From positions 1 through 8,052 of the forward strand of contig JAWXUF010000049.1 in the NCBI GenBank assembly GCA_044432865.1: 8,052 nt of DNA, written 5' to 3'. Position numbers and translations under genes: made by a program. The notes below the pieces were generated by a model. That model was not told the DNA's origin. It worked only from the letters and a program-made list of their open reading frames with translations, and did not search any database. This DNA is from JAWXUE01 sp044432865 (GTDB lineage: Bacteria; Bacillota_I; Bacilli_A; Acholeplasmatales; Anaeroplasmataceae). Shown here piece by piece: positions 1 through 6,231 of the stretch. Position 1 is the first letter of the stretch. Every line of letters starts with the position of its first letter.

Positions 1-5
1 TTCAT
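1..5 (-). CDS. Possible start of a divergent gene running off the left edge
   Basis: On the minus strand the first bases read ATG (positions 5 to 3) followed by AA, and a good Shine-Dalgarno sequence AAGGAG lies at 21 to 16, ten bases upstream. This spacing and match are what a real start in this genome looks like. Only the start codon and part of the next codon are inside the window, so nothing can be said about the product. A minus-strand TATAAT at 110 to 105, with a weak TTGCGA 20 bases further upstream, could be its promoter, but the spacing is too long to be convincing. In AT-rich DNA an ATG is cheap, so the case rests on the ribosome binding site. Confidence 0.35.
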
Positions 6-143
6 TTTATTAATACTCCTTAATATATTAATTTTAACATATTTAAAAAATATTAAATTTAAGTTAAGACATTATTACTTTATAACTTACTAAGACATTA
101 TCATATTATAATTAGATTTTTCTTTTTTAATCGCAAAAAATTC
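6..143. other. AT-rich intergenic region with an 11-bp direct repeat
   Basis: There is no credible coding sequence here. The 11-mer TAAGACATTAT occurs twice in the same orientation, at 65-75 and 91-101, with a 26-base period. An ATTATAAT palindrome at 105-112 gives a TATAAT hexamer on both strands, but neither has a good -35 at normal spacing. The repeats sit between the possible divergent start at position 5 and the rpsB promoter, so they could be binding sites for a regulator of either; that is inference only. Confidence 0.4.
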
Positions 144-172
144 TTGATAAAAGAATAATATAGTGTTATAAT
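144..172 (+). promoter_or_regulatory. Promoter of rpsB-tsf (vegetative sigma type, extended -10)
   Basis: TTGATA at 144-149 (5 of 6 to TTGACA) and a perfect TATAAT at 167-172 are separated by exactly 17 bases, and a TGT at 164-166 supplies the extended -10 TGn. Transcription should start near 179-180, giving an untranslated leader of about 105 bases. This is the strength expected for a ribosomal protein operon. Confidence 0.85.
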
Positions 173-190
173 ACTAAAGGAATTAAAATA

Positions 191-254
191 TTCACACATG
201 AATTCCAATTTATCTAGTGCACGCAAGTGTGATAAATCTTATGATCATGTGGAA
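191..254 (+). ncRNA. Structured 5' leader of rpsB (candidate cis-regulatory RNA)
   Basis: The leader between the promoter and the rpsB ribosome binding site folds on paper into two stacked helices. The outer helix pairs 191-193 with 252-254 and 195-201 with 245-251, with A194 bulged: ten Watson-Crick pairs. An asymmetric internal loop (202-207 against 238-244) leads to an inner helix pairing 208-214 with 231-237, then a four-base bulge (TAGT, 215-218), and a terminal stem 219-222 with 227-230 closed by a GCAA tetraloop of the GNRA class. There is no T-run after it, so a transcription terminator is unlikely. It lies just upstream of the GGAGG at 271-275, which suits translational control. S2 autoregulation through an rpsB leader is established in Gammaproteobacteria; that this element does the same is inference. 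Confidence 0.55.
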
Positions 255-285
255 GAAAAAAACGAAAAATGGAGGATTTACAATT

Positions 286-1167
286 ATGGCAGTAGTTTCA
301 ATGAAAGAACTATTAGAATCAGGTGTTCATTTTGGACACGCAACAAGAAGATGGAACCCGAAAATGCAAAAATACATTTTCACAGCAAGACAAGGTATTT
401 ATATCATTGACTTACAAAAAACAGCTAACGAGATTGAAGCAAATTACAAAGTGTTATTTGACATCGCAGCAAAAGGTGGAAAAGTATTATTTGTAGGAAC
501 TAAAAAACAAGCTCAAGAAGCAGTTAAAGAAGAAGCATTAAGAAGTGGTCAATATTATGTTGATCAAAGATGGTTAGGGGGAACTTTAACTAACTTTAAA
601 ACTATCAGACGTCGTATTAAAAGATTAAAAGATCTTTATAAAATGGAAGAAGATGGAACATTCGCATTATTACCTAAAAAAGAAGTAATCGAATTAAAAA
701 AAGAAAGAGAAAAATTAGAAAAATTCTTAGGTGGAATTAAAGAAATGACTGAAGTGCCTCAAGCATTATTCATCGTTGATCCTCGTAAAGAATTAAATGC
801 AATCAAAGAAGCAAGAAGATTAAATATTCCTGTATTCGGAATCGTAGATACTAACTGTGATCCTGATGATGTTGATTATGTAATCCCTGCAAATGATGAT
901 GCAATTAGAGCTGTTAAATTAGTAACAAAAGTAATGGCAAATGCTGTTATTGAAGCTAATGGTGGTGTAGTTGAAAAAACTGATTCTGCTGAAGAGATTG
1001 ATTTAGAAGAAGCAATCAAAAAACAAGAAGAAAAAAGAAAAGCTAACCAAAACAGAAAACCTTATAACAATAATAACAAACCAGGTTCAAGACCAGGTGC
1101 AAGACCAGGGAACAATGGTAAACCATATACTCCTAGAGCTCCAAGAACTCAAGAAGAATCTAAATAA
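286..1167 (+). CDS. rpsB: 30S ribosomal protein S2 (uS2)
   Basis: This encodes ribosomal protein S2, a late-binding 30S protein that sits at the head-body junction of the small subunit and is needed for S1 docking and initiation. The 293-residue product opens with MAVVSMKELLESGVHFGH, the family's N-terminus, followed by RRWNPKM, YIFTARQGIYIIDL, the coiled-coil hairpin region around residues 95-150, and the PQALFIVDPRKE and PVFGIVDTNCDPDDVDYVIP blocks. The start is ATG 286, served by GGAGG at 271-275; an in-frame GTG at 217 would add 23 unrelated residues without a ribosome binding site and would run through the structured leader. From about residue 226 there is an unusual tail: an acidic then Lys/Glu-rich helix-like stretch and a final Asn/Pro/Gly/Arg-rich low-complexity segment (about 256-293). 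S2 is usually 230-260 residues, so this is at the long end. tsf follows 24 bases later in the same unit. Confidence 0.98.
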   Translation: MAVVSMKELLESGVHFGHATRRWNPKMQKYIFTARQGIYIIDLQKTANEIEANYKVLFDIAAKGGKVLFVGTKKQAQEAVKEEALRSGQYYVDQRWLGGTLTNFKTIRRRIKRLKDLYKMEEDGTFALLPKKEVIELKKEREKLEKFLGGIKEMTEVPQALFIVDPRKELNAIKEARRLNIPVFGIVDTNCDPDDVDYVIPANDDAIRAVKLVTKVMANAVIEANGGVVEKTDSAEEIDLEEAIKKQEEKRKANQNRKPYNNNNKPGSRPGARPGNNGKPYTPRAPRTQEESK

Positions 1168-1191
1168 TATATAATAACGGAGGAATTAATT

Positions 1192-2100
1192 ATGTCACAA
1201 AAAGCTACACCAGCAATGGTTAAAGAGTTAAGAGAAAAATCATCAGCAGGTATGATGGATTGTGTTAAAGCGTTAAACGCTTGTAACTGTGATATTGAAG
1301 AAGCAATGAAATGGTTACGTGAAAACGGAATCGCTAAAGCTGAGAAAAAAGCTGGAAACACTGCTGCTGAAGGTTTATGTAATGCAATCGTAAACGGTAA
1401 TGAAATATTAACTTATGAATTAAACTGTCAAACAGATTTCGTTGCACAAAATACAATCTTTATTGAATTATTAGAAAAAATCGGTGCTGCTTTAATTGCA
1501 TCTTCAGCTTCAAATGATGAAGAAGCTTTAAAAGTTGTTATCGATGGTAAACCAATTAGTGAAATTTTATTAGAAGCTACTGCAAGTGGTTTAGGTGAAA
1601 AAATTTCATTAAGAAGAGTTCAAAGATCTAGCAAAAAAGATGGAGAATCTTATGGTGTTTACAAACATCAAGGAGGAAGAATCGTTTCTGTAATTACTGT
1701 TGAAGGTAATGGAAATGAAACAGTTGCTCGTGACGTTGCGTTACATGTTGCTGCATCTAATCCTAAATTTATTTCTCGTGAACAAGTTAATCAAGATGTA
1801 TTAGCTAAAGAAAGAGAAATCATTTTAAACGAAGCTATGAATGAAAATGCACAATCTGCTAAACCAAAACCTGAAAATATCGTTGAAAAAATGGTAGAAG
1901 GTAGAGTAAATAAATATTTACAAGAAACTTGTTTAGTTGATCAAGAATTCATTAAAGACCCAAATTTAAAAGTTGGTCAATTCGTTAAAAATAGCAATAC
2001 TACTATCGTAAATATGGTACGTGTTGAAGTTGGAGAAGGAATTGAAAAAGAAGTTGTTGACTTTGCTGCTGAAGTAGCTGCACAAGTAAACGCTGCTTAA
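1192..2100 (+). CDS. tsf: Translation elongation factor Ts
   Basis: EF-Ts is the guanine nucleotide exchange factor that displaces GDP from EF-Tu so that it can bind GTP and aminoacyl-tRNA again; it is cytosolic. The 302-residue protein is of normal length for the family. Residues 1-50 form the UBA-like EF-Tu binding domain with the first family signature (LREKSSAGMMDCVKAL, residues 13-28). The second signature, ELNCQTDFVA, is at residues 76-85; its TDF lies in the loop that disturbs the magnesium site of EF-Tu. The C-terminal part keeps the IVEKMVEGRVNKYLQE and CLVDQEFIKD blocks of the dimerization/core domain. ATG 1192 has GGAGG at 1179-1183, eight bases upstream. It is co-transcribed with rpsB and followed by a strong terminator, as expected for a unit that has to supply translation proteins in large amount. 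Confidence 0.98.
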   Translation: MSQKATPAMVKELREKSSAGMMDCVKALNACNCDIEEAMKWLRENGIAKAEKKAGNTAAEGLCNAIVNGNEILTYELNCQTDFVAQNTIFIELLEKIGAALIASSASNDEEALKVVIDGKPISEILLEATASGLGEKISLRRVQRSSKKDGESYGVYKHQGGRIVSVITVEGNGNETVARDVALHVAASNPKFISREQVNQDVLAKEREIILNEAMNENAQSAKPKPENIVEKMVEGRVNKYLQETCLVDQEFIKDPNLKVGQFVKNSNTTIVNMVRVEVGEGIEKEVVDFAAEVAAQVNAA

Positions 2101-2108
2101 TAATTAAT

Positions 2109-2137
2109 AGGAAGGGGTCTTTCCCCTTCCTTTTTTT
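2109..2137 (+). terminator. Intrinsic terminator after tsf
   Basis: A GC-rich stem of nine pairs (2109-2117 with 2123-2131, core GGAAGGGG/CCCCTTCC) with a five-base loop is followed by an uninterrupted run of seven T (2131-2137). In a genome this AT-rich it stands out sharply. It begins nine bases after the tsf stop codon and separates the abundant rpsB-tsf message from pyrH-frr. Confidence 0.93.
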
Positions 2138-2167
2138 GAAAAATAATAGAAAGAGACGGTAATTTGT

Positions 2168-2872
2168 ATGTATAAACGTGTACTTTTAAAAATGAGTGGA
2201 GAAGCTTTAAAAGGTTCTCAAGGTCATGGTATTGACCCACAAACAGTATTAAATATTGCCCAACAAGTAAAAGAAGTTCATGAAAAAGGAGTTTCTATCG
2301 GTATAGTTGTTGGTGGAGGTAATATCTTTAGAGGTAAAACTGCAGAAGATTTAGGTATGGACCGTGCGCAAGCTGATTATATGGGAATGCTTGCTACAGT
2401 AATGAATGGTTTAGCTGTTCAAGATGCTTTAGAATCTGTTGGTGTACCAACTAGAGTATTAACTGCATTAACAATTGCTGAAGTTGCTGAGCCATATATT
2501 AGAAGAAGAGCTATTAGACATTTAGAAAAAAATAGAGTTTGTATTTTTGTTGGGGGAATTGGTTCGCCTTACTTCTCAACTGATACAGCAAGTGTATTAA
2601 GAGCTACTGAAATCGGTGCTGATATTGTTTTAATGGCTAAGAATGGTGTTGAGGGTGTTTATGATAAAGATCCAAGAAAACATGCTGATGCTAAATTATA
2701 CAACGAATTAACATATCAAGAAGTATTAGAAAAGAATTTACAAGTAATGGATACAACTGCTGCATCTTTATGCAAAGATAATAACGTATCATTAATTGTA
2801 TTTAATATGAATAAAGAAGGTAATATTTTAAAAGCTTGTATGGGTGAAAAAATAGGTACCATTTTAAAATAA
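2168..2872 (+). CDS. pyrH: UMP kinase (uridylate kinase)
   Basis: PyrH phosphorylates UMP to UDP with ATP, the step that feeds all UTP and CTP synthesis; the bacterial enzyme is a hexamer of the amino acid kinase fold, unrelated to eukaryotic UMP/CMP kinases. The 234 residues match the family's usual length. Visible blocks are KMSGEALKG (residues 8-16), the glycine-rich VVGGGNIFRG (47-56), ADYMGMLATVMNGLAVQDAL (69-88), VGGIGSPYFSTDTASVLRA (128-146, UMP/phosphate binding) and KNGVEGVYDKDPR (158-170, nucleotide binding). The usual T in GGTGNP is I here, and N is S. The start is ATG 2168; its ribosome binding site is weak (AAAGAGACGG, 2150-2159). A strong terminator lies just upstream and I see no promoter after it, so expression probably depends on readthrough from rpsB-tsf. 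Confidence 0.97.
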   Translation: MYKRVLLKMSGEALKGSQGHGIDPQTVLNIAQQVKEVHEKGVSIGIVVGGGNIFRGKTAEDLGMDRAQADYMGMLATVMNGLAVQDALESVGVPTRVLTALTIAEVAEPYIRRRAIRHLEKNRVCIFVGGIGSPYFSTDTASVLRATEIGADIVLMAKNGVEGVYDKDPRKHADAKLYNELTYQEVLEKNLQVMDTTAASLCKDNNVSLIVFNMNKEGNILKACMGEKIGTILK

Positions 2873-2884
2873 GGAGAGAATATT

Positions 2885-3430
2885 ATGCCAGATATGATTT
2901 TATTAGAAACAGAAGAAAGAATGCAAAAATCTATTGATAGTTATCAAAGAGATTTAAATAGTGTTCGTACAGGTAGAGCAAATCCATCTTTATTAGATAA
3001 TATTACAATTGATTATTATGGAACTCAAACTCCTATTAAACAAGTTGGGAATATATCTGTACCTGAAGCTTCTCAATTACTAATTAAACCGTTTGATCCA
3101 TCTGTGTTAAAAGATATTGAGTCGGCTTTAAATGCATCTGACTTAGGTTTAACACCACAAAATGATGGTTCATCAATTAGACTTGTATTACCTCAAATGA
3201 CAACAGAACGTCGTCAAGAGTTAGTAAAAAAAGTAAATAAATCACAAGAAGGTGCTAAAGTTAATGTTAGAAACGTTAGACGTGATGCAAATGATGATTT
3301 AAAAAAATTAGAATTACCTGAAGATGAATTAAAAGGTCACTTAGATTCAGTTCAAAAATTAACTGATAAATTTGTTGCGTTAGTTGAAAAAGTAACTGCA
3401 GACAAAGAAAAAGAATTATTAACAATTTAA
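2885..3430 (+). CDS. frr: Ribosome recycling factor
   Basis: RRF works with EF-G after termination to split the 70S ribosome and release mRNA and tRNA. The 181-residue product is close to the usual 185. It shows the family's blocks in order: the first helix leading to SVRTGRANPSLLDNI (about residues 26-40), the small beta domain with YYGTQTPIKQVGNISVPEA, then ASDLGLTPQNDG, IRLVLPQMTTERRQELVKKV and KVNVRNVRRDANDDLKKLE, which carries the arginines that contact 23S rRNA, and the closing VQKLTDKFV helix. ATG 2885 is preceded by AAGGAG at 2871-2876, which overlaps the pyrH stop codon; the 12-base gap implies translational linkage with pyrH. A terminator follows at once, so frr closes this transcription unit. 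Confidence 0.98.
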   Translation: MPDMILLETEERMQKSIDSYQRDLNSVRTGRANPSLLDNITIDYYGTQTPIKQVGNISVPEASQLLIKPFDPSVLKDIESALNASDLGLTPQNDGSSIRLVLPQMTTERRQELVKKVNKSQEGAKVNVRNVRRDANDDLKKLELPEDELKGHLDSVQKLTDKFVALVEKVTADKEKELLTI

Positions 3431-3435
3431 GATAT

Positions 3436-3465
3436 AATACTAGAGTTTATAACTCTAGTATTTTT
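3436..3465 (+). terminator. Intrinsic terminator after frr
   Basis: A perfect 12-pair stem (3436-3447 with 3451-3462, core ACTAGAGTT/AACTCTAGT) with a three-base TAT loop runs into TTTTT (3461-3465). It starts five bases after the frr stop. The stem is AT-richer than the one after tsf, so it may be leakier, but its length and T-tail make it a convincing terminator. Confidence 0.85.
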
Positions 3466-3474
3466 ATATATATA

Positions 3475-3483
3475 TGGTATAAT
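3475..3483 (+). promoter_or_regulatory. Extended -10 promoter for uppS-cdsA-dxr-rseP
   Basis: TGG followed by a perfect TATAAT (3478-3483) forms an extended -10 element, placed directly after the frr terminator. The bases where a -35 should lie (around 3455-3460) fall in the terminator stem and match TTGACA poorly, so the element would rely on the TGn. Transcription would start near 3490, leaving a very short leader before the AAAGG at 3499-3503. Confidence 0.55.
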
Positions 3484-3513
3484 TAAAGCAGTGAACGTAA
3501 AGGCGTGATTGAT

Positions 3514-4230
3514 TTGAATAATGAAATAATAATACCTAAACACATTGCGATTATCTTGGATGGAAATGGTAGATGGGCTAAGTCTAAAGGCTTACCTAGA
3601 AATTTAGGGCATAGAAAAGGTGCTCTAAATATTAGAGATATAACAGTTGCTGCTGGTGATATTGGTGTAAAACAACTAACGGTATATGCTTTTAGTACTG
3701 AGAATTGGAATAGACCTAAAAAAGAAGTCGATTACTTAATGAACACTCCTATAAAATATTATAAAAAATATAAGAAAAAAATTTTTGAATCTAATGTTAA
3801 AATTACTTTTATAGGTAGACGTGATAGACTATCTCCTGAGTTACTTGTGTTGATAGAAGAAACTGAGTTTATGACAAAAGATAAAACTGGGGTACATTTA
3901 AATATTGCTGTTGATTATGGGTCTAAAACAGAAATTGTTAATGCTGTTAAAGAAATAGCGCAAGAAGTTAGAAATAATCAAATTGATATTGATGATATAA
4001 CTGAGACGACAATTGATGAACATTTATATACGAAAAATATGTATCCAATAGATTTAATGATTAGAACAAGTGGAGAAATTAGATTGAGTAATTATCTACT
4101 TTGGCAACTAGCCTATAGTGAATTTTATTTTACTGATACTTATTGGCCAGATTTTAATAGTAAAGAATTAAAAAAAGCTATTGAATCATACCAAAATAGA
4201 GATAGACGATTTGGAGGATTAAAGAAATGA
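3514..4230 (+). CDS. uppS: Isoprenyl transferase (undecaprenyl diphosphate synthase)
   Basis: UppS is the cis-prenyltransferase that adds isopentenyl diphosphate units to farnesyl diphosphate to make C55 undecaprenyl diphosphate, the precursor of the lipid carrier for cell wall sugars. The sequence has AIILDGNGRWAK with the catalytic Asp and phosphate-binding residues near the N-terminus, GHRKGA, LTVYAFSTENWNRP, PIDLMIRTSGEIRLSN, LLWQLAYSEFYFTDTYWPDF and the terminal YQNRDRRFGG. The usual NYGGR block reads DYGSK, an uncommon variant. I chose TTG 3514 (238 residues) because AAAGG at 3499-3503 is ten bases upstream; the in-frame GTG at 3505 would add three residues but lies only one base from that site. 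The N-terminus is shorter than in Bacillus. The TGA stop overlaps the cdsA ATG (ATGA), which implies translational coupling. Confidence 0.95.
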   Translation: MNNEIIIPKHIAIILDGNGRWAKSKGLPRNLGHRKGALNIRDITVAAGDIGVKQLTVYAFSTENWNRPKKEVDYLMNTPIKYYKKYKKKIFESNVKITFIGRRDRLSPELLVLIEETEFMTKDKTGVHLNIAVDYGSKTEIVNAVKEIAQEVRNNQIDIDDITETTIDEHLYTKNMYPIDLMIRTSGEIRLSNYLLWQLAYSEFYFTDTYWPDFNSKELKKAIESYQNRDRRFGGLKK

Positions 4231-5078
4231 AACAAAGAACAATAACAGGTGCTATTTTATTTTTAATACTTGCACCATTAATTGCAATAGAAATATTAAC
4301 AATTCCATTTCAAGTGGTAATGGGAGGGTTTGTAATTTGTGCTGCATTAGAATTACTTAAAATGTATGAATCTGAAAAAAAATATAGTATTCCAGTTAAA
4401 TTAATGATAGTGTTATGCTCATTATTAATTTATGGATCGATTATTTTTGTAATATATACTGGTGTAGATGGATATAATTTTACAATAGTATTTTCTGCTA
4501 TGCTAATTAACATGATTATCTTAATGGTAATGTCAGTATTTGGTGATTTTGATGGTAAAGATATTGTTAAAGGTGCATTCACAATGTTATATGCTGGGAT
4601 GGGGATTTCTGCATTAGTAATGTTGAAAGCTTTTAATATTGATTTCATTATATATTTATTTTTAATAACTACAATGACTGATATGTTTGCGTATTTCGGT
4701 GGAGTATTGTTTGGTAAACACAAGATGGCTCCAACAATTTCTCCTAAAAAAACTTGGGAAGGTGCTGTTATTGGTAGTATATTTGGTACTGCAGCAGCAA
4801 GTTCATTTGCACTGTTCTTAGGAATTAACAATTCAAGTATTTTTAGTGAAATTTTAAGTTTCGATGGTGCTTTATTAATTGCATTTGTAATATGCTTAAC
4901 AGCAGTTGCTACTATACTTGGTCAAATTGGTGATTTAGTTGCTTCTAAATTGAAAAGAACATATGAGATTAAAGATTTTGGTAAAATATTTCCTGGTCAT
5001 GGTGGAGTTTTAGATAGATTTGATTCTGCTATATTTGTATCAATGTTCTTATTAGCGGCTATTATTTTAATTGTATAA
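4227..5078 (+). CDS. cdsA: Phosphatidate cytidylyltransferase (CDP-diacylglycerol synthase)
   Basis: CdsA joins CTP and phosphatidic acid to give CDP-diacylglycerol, the branch point for bacterial phospholipids, in the cytoplasmic membrane. The 283-residue protein is mostly hydrophobic, with about eight or nine membrane segments, including ones near residues 6-24, 28-45, 58-78, 86-106, 116-134, 138-160, 178-200, 212-234 and 267-283. SPKKTWEG at 172-179 and the family signature from S240 to D266 (SKLKR, then KDFG, then PGHGGVLDRFD) are intact, including the acidic residues that bind metal. ATG 4227 is served by GGAGG at 4213-4217, inside the end of uppS. Its TAA stop shares one base with the dxr ATG (TAATG). 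The uppS-cdsA-dxr-rseP order is the common Firmicutes arrangement. Confidence 0.97.
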   Translation: MKQRTITGAILFLILAPLIAIEILTIPFQVVMGGFVICAALELLKMYESEKKYSIPVKLMIVLCSLLIYGSIIFVIYTGVDGYNFTIVFSAMLINMIILMVMSVFGDFDGKDIVKGAFTMLYAGMGISALVMLKAFNIDFIIYLFLITTMTDMFAYFGGVLFGKHKMAPTISPKKTWEGAVIGSIFGTAAASSFALFLGINNSSIFSEILSFDGALLIAFVICLTAVATILGQIGDLVASKLKRTYEIKDFGKIFPGHGGVLDRFDSAIFVSMFLLAAIILIV

Positions 5079-6229
5079 TGAAAAAGATAATAATACTTGG
5101 TTCTTGTGGATCTATTGGTACGCAAACTCTTGATGTTTTAGACAAAAGTGGGATTGATTTTTCTATTGAAGCTATTTCCGTTGGAAGTGACTTAGAACTT
5201 GCAAAACAAATAATATCAAAATATAATCCTAAATTAGTTTGTACAAGAACTGAAAATGATTTGAAAATATTACAAAAAGAATTTGATTGTAATTTTACAT
5301 TCGGAGATGAAGGGTTAATAGATGTTGCTTGTTATAAGAAAGAAGAAAGCATGCTTCTTGTATCTGCGTTAGTAGGGAGTGTAGGTTTAATTCCTACAGT
5401 TAATGCTATAAAAATAAAAAGAGATATCGCTCTTGCTAATAAGGAAACTCTTGTTATGGCTGGAGAAATAGTTATGAATTTAGTTAGTGAATATGGTGTT
5501 AATCTATACCCTTTAGATAGCGAACATTCTGCTATATGGCAATGTATGCGTGGTGAAGAGTATAATAATGTAAAAAAAATTATAATAACTGCTTCTGGTG
5601 GTTCTCTAAGAGATAGAACTTTAGAAGAATTAGAATCTATAAGCAAAGATGAAGTGTTGAATCATCCTAATTGGTCAATGGGTAAAAAAATCACTGTTGA
5701 TTCAGCTACAATGATGAACAAAGGGTTTGAAGTAATAGAGGCACATTATTTATTTGATATTGATTATGATAAAATTGAAACAATATTACATAAACAAAGT
5801 ATAATTCATTCAATGGTTGAGTTTAACGATGGTCAAATCAAGGCGCAAATTGGACCTCATGATATGAGATTACCTATTATTTACGCGATAAATTACCCTA
5901 ATAGGACTGATATGAAATTAAACTCATTGAATTTTTCAAAGTTAAAAGAGTTAACATTTGAAGAGTTATCGTTTGAAAGATTTAATTGTTTAAAATTAGC
6001 GTATGAAGCAGGAAGAAAAGGAAACATTTTCCCAGCAGTATTAAACGCAGCAAATGATGCTTGTGTTGAATTATTTTTAAATGATAAGATAAAATTTAAT
6101 ATGATTGATAAAGTTATTGAAGAATATTTGAATAAGTATGATTATATAAATGATATTAACATTGAGAAGATAATTGAAGTTAGTAATGAAATTAAGAATG
6201 AAATTTATGAAAGGTATGGTTGGTGCTAA
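5078..6229 (+). CDS. dxr: 1-deoxy-D-xylulose 5-phosphate reductoisomerase
   Basis: Dxr (IspC) converts 1-deoxy-D-xylulose 5-phosphate to 2-C-methyl-D-erythritol 4-phosphate with NADPH, the committed step of the MEP isoprenoid route and the target of fosmidomycin. The 383 residues fit the family. Visible are the NADPH-binding loop GSCGSIGTQTLDV (8-20; most homologues have GSTGSIG), LANKETLVMAG (119-129), the metal-binding PLDSEHSAIWQ (D148, E150), TASGGSLRD (171-179), NHPNWSMGKKITVDSATMMN (195-214), then KGFEVIEA with metal ligand E218, and IHSMVEFNDGQIKAQIG. The following block reads PHDMRLPI where PDMR preceded by another residue is usual. No Shine-Dalgarno sequence precedes ATG 5078; the start shares its A with the cdsA stop, so translation probably depends on re-initiation. 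Its product supplies UppS, two genes upstream. Confidence 0.97.
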   Translation: MKKIIILGSCGSIGTQTLDVLDKSGIDFSIEAISVGSDLELAKQIISKYNPKLVCTRTENDLKILQKEFDCNFTFGDEGLIDVACYKKEESMLLVSALVGSVGLIPTVNAIKIKRDIALANKETLVMAGEIVMNLVSEYGVNLYPLDSEHSAIWQCMRGEEYNNVKKIIITASGGSLRDRTLEELESISKDEVLNHPNWSMGKKITVDSATMMNKGFEVIEAHYLFDIDYDKIETILHKQSIIHSMVEFNDGQIKAQIGPHDMRLPIIYAINYPNRTDMKLNSLNFSKLKELTFEELSFERFNCLKLAYEAGRKGNIFPAVLNAANDACVELFLNDKIKFNMIDKVIEEYLNKYDYINDINIEKIIEVSNEIKNEIYERYGWC

Positions 6230-6231
6230 AT

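Noticed and set aside
107..112. A second + strand promoter with TATAAT at 107-112
   Set aside because: No acceptable -35 lies 15-19 bases upstream; the hexamer is part of an ATTATAAT palindrome in AT-rich DNA.
217..285. An upstream GTG start for rpsB adding 23 residues
   Set aside because: There is no ribosome binding site for it, the added residues do not resemble S2, and ATG 286 has GGAGG at good spacing and gives the family N-terminus.
198..410. A 70-codon + strand open frame starting at ATG 198
   Set aside because: It lies in the leader and then overlaps rpsB in another frame, has no ribosome binding site, and its start is inside the outer helix of the leader RNA.
1149..1361. Minus-strand open frame opposite the start of tsf
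   Set aside because: Shadow of tsf in antisense; no ribosome binding site, no recognisable protein features.
2101..2167. A pyrH promoter in the tsf-pyrH gap
   Set aside because: TAATAG at 2144-2149 could be a weak -10, but the bases 17 upstream are TTCCCC in the terminator stem, and no other pair fits.
4220..4245. Mycoplasma/Spiroplasma genetic code (TGA as Trp)
   Set aside because: uppS stops at TGA straight after its conserved end, tryptophans throughout are TGG, and no conserved gene contains an internal TGA.
4430..4831. Minus-strand open frame of 133 codons opposite cdsA
   Set aside because: Antisense to a fully conserved membrane protein gene; AT-rich membrane protein genes commonly give such hydrophobic shadows.
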